64,000 bases of DNA, taken from NCBI RefSeq assembly GCF_003946505.1, contig NZ_RHON01000002.1:124001-188000 (forward strand). Reading direction: 5' to 3'. The notes under the pieces were generated by a model. That model made no database searches. It saw only the letters and a list, made by a program, of their open reading frames with translations, and was not told the origin of the DNA. Every line of letters begins with the position of its first letter. Within the stretch, counting starts at the first letter, position 1. Positions 61,311 to 64,000 of the stretch are shown in pieces. The position numbers and the translations under genes are program-made. Origin of the DNA: Companilactobacillus mishanensis (GTDB taxonomy: Bacteria > Bacillota > Bacilli > Lactobacillales > Lactobacillaceae).

Positions 61311-63343
61311 TGAAAGATATGAATATGGATTCAGGCGAAAACATGGAAGGCATGAACATGTCCGTAGGTAGCACGATGATACATATGGATATGGGGGAAC
61401 TGAAGCGGAAGTTTTGGATCTCACTGATTTTAGGTATTCCAGTATTTATCTTGTCACCAATCATGGGACTGCATCTACCATTTCAATTCCAGTTTCCAGG
61501 GTCAGATTGGATCGTATTAGTTTTATCAACCTTCCTTTATTTCTATGGTGGTAAACCATTCTTCACTGGTGCCAAATATGAATTGAAAGACAAACGCCCA
61601 GCAATGATGACTTTGATAACAATGGGTATCAGTGTTGCATACATTTATAGCTTGTACGCTTTTGTAATGAATGACATTGTTAAAACTAAGACACCAGTTA
61701 TGGACTTCTTCTGGGAATTAGCTTCATTGATCGTCATCATGCTGTTAGGTCACTGGATAGAAATGCAATCAACAATGAGTGCTGGAAATGCGCTCGATAA
61801 GATTTCGGCATTAGTTGCTAATACAGTTCATTTACAATCAGGAAATGACTTCAAAGATAGTGATATTACAAGTGTAAAAGCTGGCGATATTGTTGAAGTT
61901 CGTGCTGGTGAGTCAGTTCCACTAGATGGAGTGGTCGTTGCGGGTTCTAGTTACATCAATGAATCATTGATCACAGGTGAATCAAAAGCTGTTAAGAAAG
62001 AAATTGATAGTAGAGTTGTTGGCGGGTCGATCAATGGTGAAGGAACTATTCAAGTCAAAGTAGAAAAGACTTCTGAAGAAGGTTATTTATCACAGATCAG
62101 TAAATTGGTTTCAGATGCTCAATTAAGTAAATCTAAAACACAAAAATTGGCTGATCGTGTTTCTGGCTGGTTGTTCTATGCCGCTTTATCGGTTGGTATC
62201 GTAGCATTTATTTACTGGGCAATCGTTGGCTCTATGAGTAATGCCTTAAGTATCTTAGTTACAGTTTTAGTTATCGCATGTCCGCATGCCTTAGGTTTAG
62301 CAATCCCACTAGTAATGTCGCGCAGTACTTCGATTGCTGCTACAAATGGTTTGATCATTCGTGAAAATCAAGCAGTTGAAAACAGTCGCAAGATCGACTA
62401 TGTTGCTATGGACAAGACTGGTACTTTAACTGAAGGTAAATTCATTGTTAACGGTTTGGAATCATTAAATGACAACTTAAAAGACAATGAAGTATTGAAA
62501 CTTGTTGCCGGTTTGGAAAATGGTTCAAGTCATCCAATTGCCAGTGGTGTAATGGAAAAAGCTGAAGAACAAAAAGTTACACCTGCCGAATTTTCAGATG
62601 TTCAGGCACTAAAAGGCTATGGTATGAAGGGTGTTTCCAATAGCCAAGAATATCTATTAGTAAACATGAAATATTTGAATGAAAAATCTTTAACTTATGA
62701 TGTCAAAGACGTTCAAAATTATCTTGATAAGGGGAATACAGTCAGTTTCTTGGTTAAAAGTAATCAAGTAATCGGATTTGTTGCTCTAGGTGATAAAGTT
62801 AAAGCAAATTCTGCTAAATTTATCAGTGATTTAAAGAAGAGAAACATCACCCCAATCATGTTGACTGGTGATAATGAAGCCTCTGCGGAGTCGTTCTCGA
62901 AACAACTTGGAATTACCGAATACAAGGCTGAATTGCTTCCTGAAGACAAACATGGCATTATTGAAGACTTAGAAAAGGATGGTCATCATGTAATGATGGT
63001 CGGTGATGGTATCAACGATGCACCTAGTTTAGCTAGTGCAACTATCGGAGTTGCCATCGGTGCTGGTACTGATGTCGCAATCGATTCTGCTGATGTAGTG
63101 CTATACAACAGTGATCCAAGCGATATTATCAAGTTCCTCGAGTTATCAAGAAAGACTTATAGAAAGACAGTTGAGAACTTATGGTGGGGAGCTGGATATA
63201 ATATCATTGCTATCCCACTTGCAGCTGGAGTTCTATCTGGAATCGGATTTGTTTTGAGTCCTGCAGTTGGTGCGATCGTAATGTCACTATCAACTGTTAT
63301 CGTTGCATTAAACGCTATGACTTTATCTGGTAAAAATTTGTAA
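61307..63343 (+). CDS. copB: Copper-exporting P1B-type ATPase, CopB group
   Basis: A 678-aa P-type ATPase for copper export. The N-terminus is Met-rich, not a GMxCxxC domain (MMKDMNMDSGENMEGMNM). M6 carries CPH (VIACPHALGLAIP), the mark of the CopB/P1B-3-like group that moves Cu or Ag, not CPC. The phosphorylation site is DKTGTLTEG, the HP motif is SSHPIASG, the hinge is MVGDGINDAPSLASATIG. Eight helices fit the group. GGAAAGGAG precedes two adjacent ATGs. It follows copY in an operon. Confidence 0.93.
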   Translation: MMKDMNMDSGENMEGMNMSVGSTMIHMDMGELKRKFWISLILGIPVFILSPIMGLHLPFQFQFPGSDWIVLVLSTFLYFYGGKPFFTGAKYELKDKRPAMMTLITMGISVAYIYSLYAFVMNDIVKTKTPVMDFFWELASLIVIMLLGHWIEMQSTMSAGNALDKISALVANTVHLQSGNDFKDSDITSVKAGDIVEVRAGESVPLDGVVVAGSSYINESLITGESKAVKKEIDSRVVGGSINGEGTIQVKVEKTSEEGYLSQISKLVSDAQLSKSKTQKLADRVSGWLFYAALSVGIVAFIYWAIVGSMSNALSILVTVLVIACPHALGLAIPLVMSRSTSIAATNGLIIRENQAVENSRKIDYVAMDKTGTLTEGKFIVNGLESLNDNLKDNEVLKLVAGLENGSSHPIASGVMEKAEEQKVTPAEFSDVQALKGYGMKGVSNSQEYLLVNMKYLNEKSLTYDVKDVQNYLDKGNTVSFLVKSNQVIGFVALGDKVKANSAKFISDLKKRNITPIMLTGDNEASAESFSKQLGITEYKAELLPEDKHGIIEDLEKDGHHVMMVGDGINDAPSLASATIGVAIGAGTDVAIDSADVVLYNSDPSDIIKFLELSRKTYRKTVENLWWGAGYNIIAIPLAAGVLSGIGFVLSPAVGAIVMSLSTVIVALNAMTLSGKNL

Positions 63344-63349
63344 AAAAAT

Positions 63350-63388
63350 AAGCATGCATGAACCATTCATGGGTTATGCGTGCTTTTT
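63350..63388 (+). terminator. copB terminator
   Basis: AAGCATGCAT, AACC/GGGTT, ATGCGTGCTT with T-run. It lies before the convergent kinase gene. Confidence 0.8.
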
Positions 63389-63394
63389 TGCTGT

Positions 63395-64000
63395 CTAATT
63401 TTCGTAATAAGGCAGATCAACGAAAGTGATGATTGTTTCTGTACCTTTATTTGGCTCGGATTTTACACTGATTTTATGACCAAGTTTGTCGATCATATTT
63501 TTAACTAGATAAAGTCCCATTCCGGTAGCTTTACTTCCAGAGCGACGCCCATTTGTTCCAGTGAATCCCTTGTTGTAGATTCTACTCAAATCCTGTGGAG
63601 CGATTCCGACACCATTATCTTTGATGTGCAGACTAATTTCTTTATTGGTATTAGTGGTGAATATAGAAATTTTTCCACCTTGCTCAGTATATTTCAGACT
63701 GTTTGAAATAATTTGATTAAGAATGAAACTTAACCATTTTTCATCAGTCAAAACTTTGTCATCGGTGATATTCATTTCAATACCGATCCGCTTACTGATG
63801 AAATTACGTTTGTTGCTTCGAATCGAAGACTTAACGATGTCATTTAGATTTTGTTCCTGAATCAAATAATCATTTGAAAAATTATTCAATCTAGCAAAGT
63901 ACAAAGCCTGATCAACTAGGTAATCGATCTGGTCGGTCTCTTCTGAAATAAGTTCTTGGTCTAACTCGTTATCTTGAGCTAATTTGAGAGCCGCCAGAGG
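63395..64000 (-). CDS. Sensor histidine kinase, C-terminal part (BceS-like)
   Basis: The 3' end of a kinase gene whose 5' part lies beyond the window. The frame stays open to the edge; it reads back to a PLAALKLAQDN block that resembles the segment just after the phospho-His of intramembrane-sensing kinases. The ATPase domain is complete: N box FILNQIISNSLKYTEQGG, G1 DNGVGIAPQDL, F box GFTGTNGRR, G2 GMGLYLVKNMIDKLG, and the tail TETIITFVDLPYYEN. BceS-type kinases usually answer bacitracin or other peptides with an ABC exporter. The exporter near 57 kb is 6 kb away, so a link is only possible. Confidence 0.8.
   Translation of the reverse strand, partial: PLAALKLAQDNELDQELISEETDQIDYLVDQALYFARLNNFSNDYLIQEQNLNDIVKSSIRSNKRNFISKRIGIEMNITDDKVLTDEKWLSFILNQIISNSLKYTEQGGKISIFTTNTNKEISLHIKDNGVGIAPQDLSRIYNKGFTGTNGRRSGSKATGMGLYLVKNMIDKLGHKISVKSEPNKGTETIITFVDLPYYEN

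Overview
The window is a low-GC (roughly 36 percent by eye) Firmicute chromosome segment. The mevalonate genes, class II GalT/GalK, adenosylcobalamin-dependent RtpR, HisZ/HisK-type histidine genes, CcpA-like cre sites and protein sequences all point to Lactobacillaceae. Companilactobacillus (the farciminis/alimentarius group) is my best guess; this is inference from family resemblance, not from a search. There are no rRNA or tRNA genes, CRISPR arrays, transposases or phage genes. Gene content looks like ordinary chromosome, and most of the interest lies between the genes.

Layout. 1-4253: end of galU, a small unknown gene, and the upper mevalonate operon (thiolase, HMG-CoA reductase, HMG-CoA synthase). 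4254-5860: a gene-poor block with two tandem copies of a structured, cre-controlled transcription unit, each ending in an intrinsic terminator and followed by a family of GYGGC-core palindromes. 5838-8919: secreted 3D-domain protein, nucleoside deoxyribosyltransferase, multicopper oxidase. 8966-12681: galK-galT-galR (minus strand) behind a palindrome and a cre site. 12808-13674: DegV. 13705-19549: two paralogous P2-type ATPases, each with its own matching promoter and a related ~120-nt leader RNA. 19553-23564: RlmCD-type methyltransferase, RecX, DUF402 phosphatase, AI-2E-type permease. 23609-26755: divergent LysR regulator and Fe-S flavin enoate reductase. 26792-31201: sulfur amino-acid operon (metA-type acyltransferase, cysK, ABC importer) behind a cysteine-codon leader peptide and attenuator. 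31214-36493: membrane protein, CorC/HlyC protein, RF3, a large foldback element, BrnQ. 36658-46840: AEC permease, hisK, then a T-box leader with a duplicated 3' half and hisZGDBHAFIEC. 46997-50858: unknown proteins and clpE under a CIRCE operator. 51089-54618: ptsHI, an aldo/keto reductase, a DUF59 protein. 54674-58030: ABC exporter with three different membrane subunits. 58450-60769: rtpR with two NrdR-like boxes. 60815-64000: cop operon (copY, copB) and a truncated histidine kinase.

How it works together. Most of the window is central metabolism, but it is rich in RNA- and operator-level control: a T-box (histidine), a Cys-codon attenuator (cysteine/methionine), an apparent new leader-RNA class (ion ATPases), cre sites (carbon state), CIRCE (heat), NrdR boxes (dNTP), and cop boxes (copper). 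The best candidates for undescribed biology are the paired ATPase leader RNAs, the tandem cre-controlled RNA units with their palindromes, the Cys-Cys-Cys leader peptide, and the foldback element after prfC.
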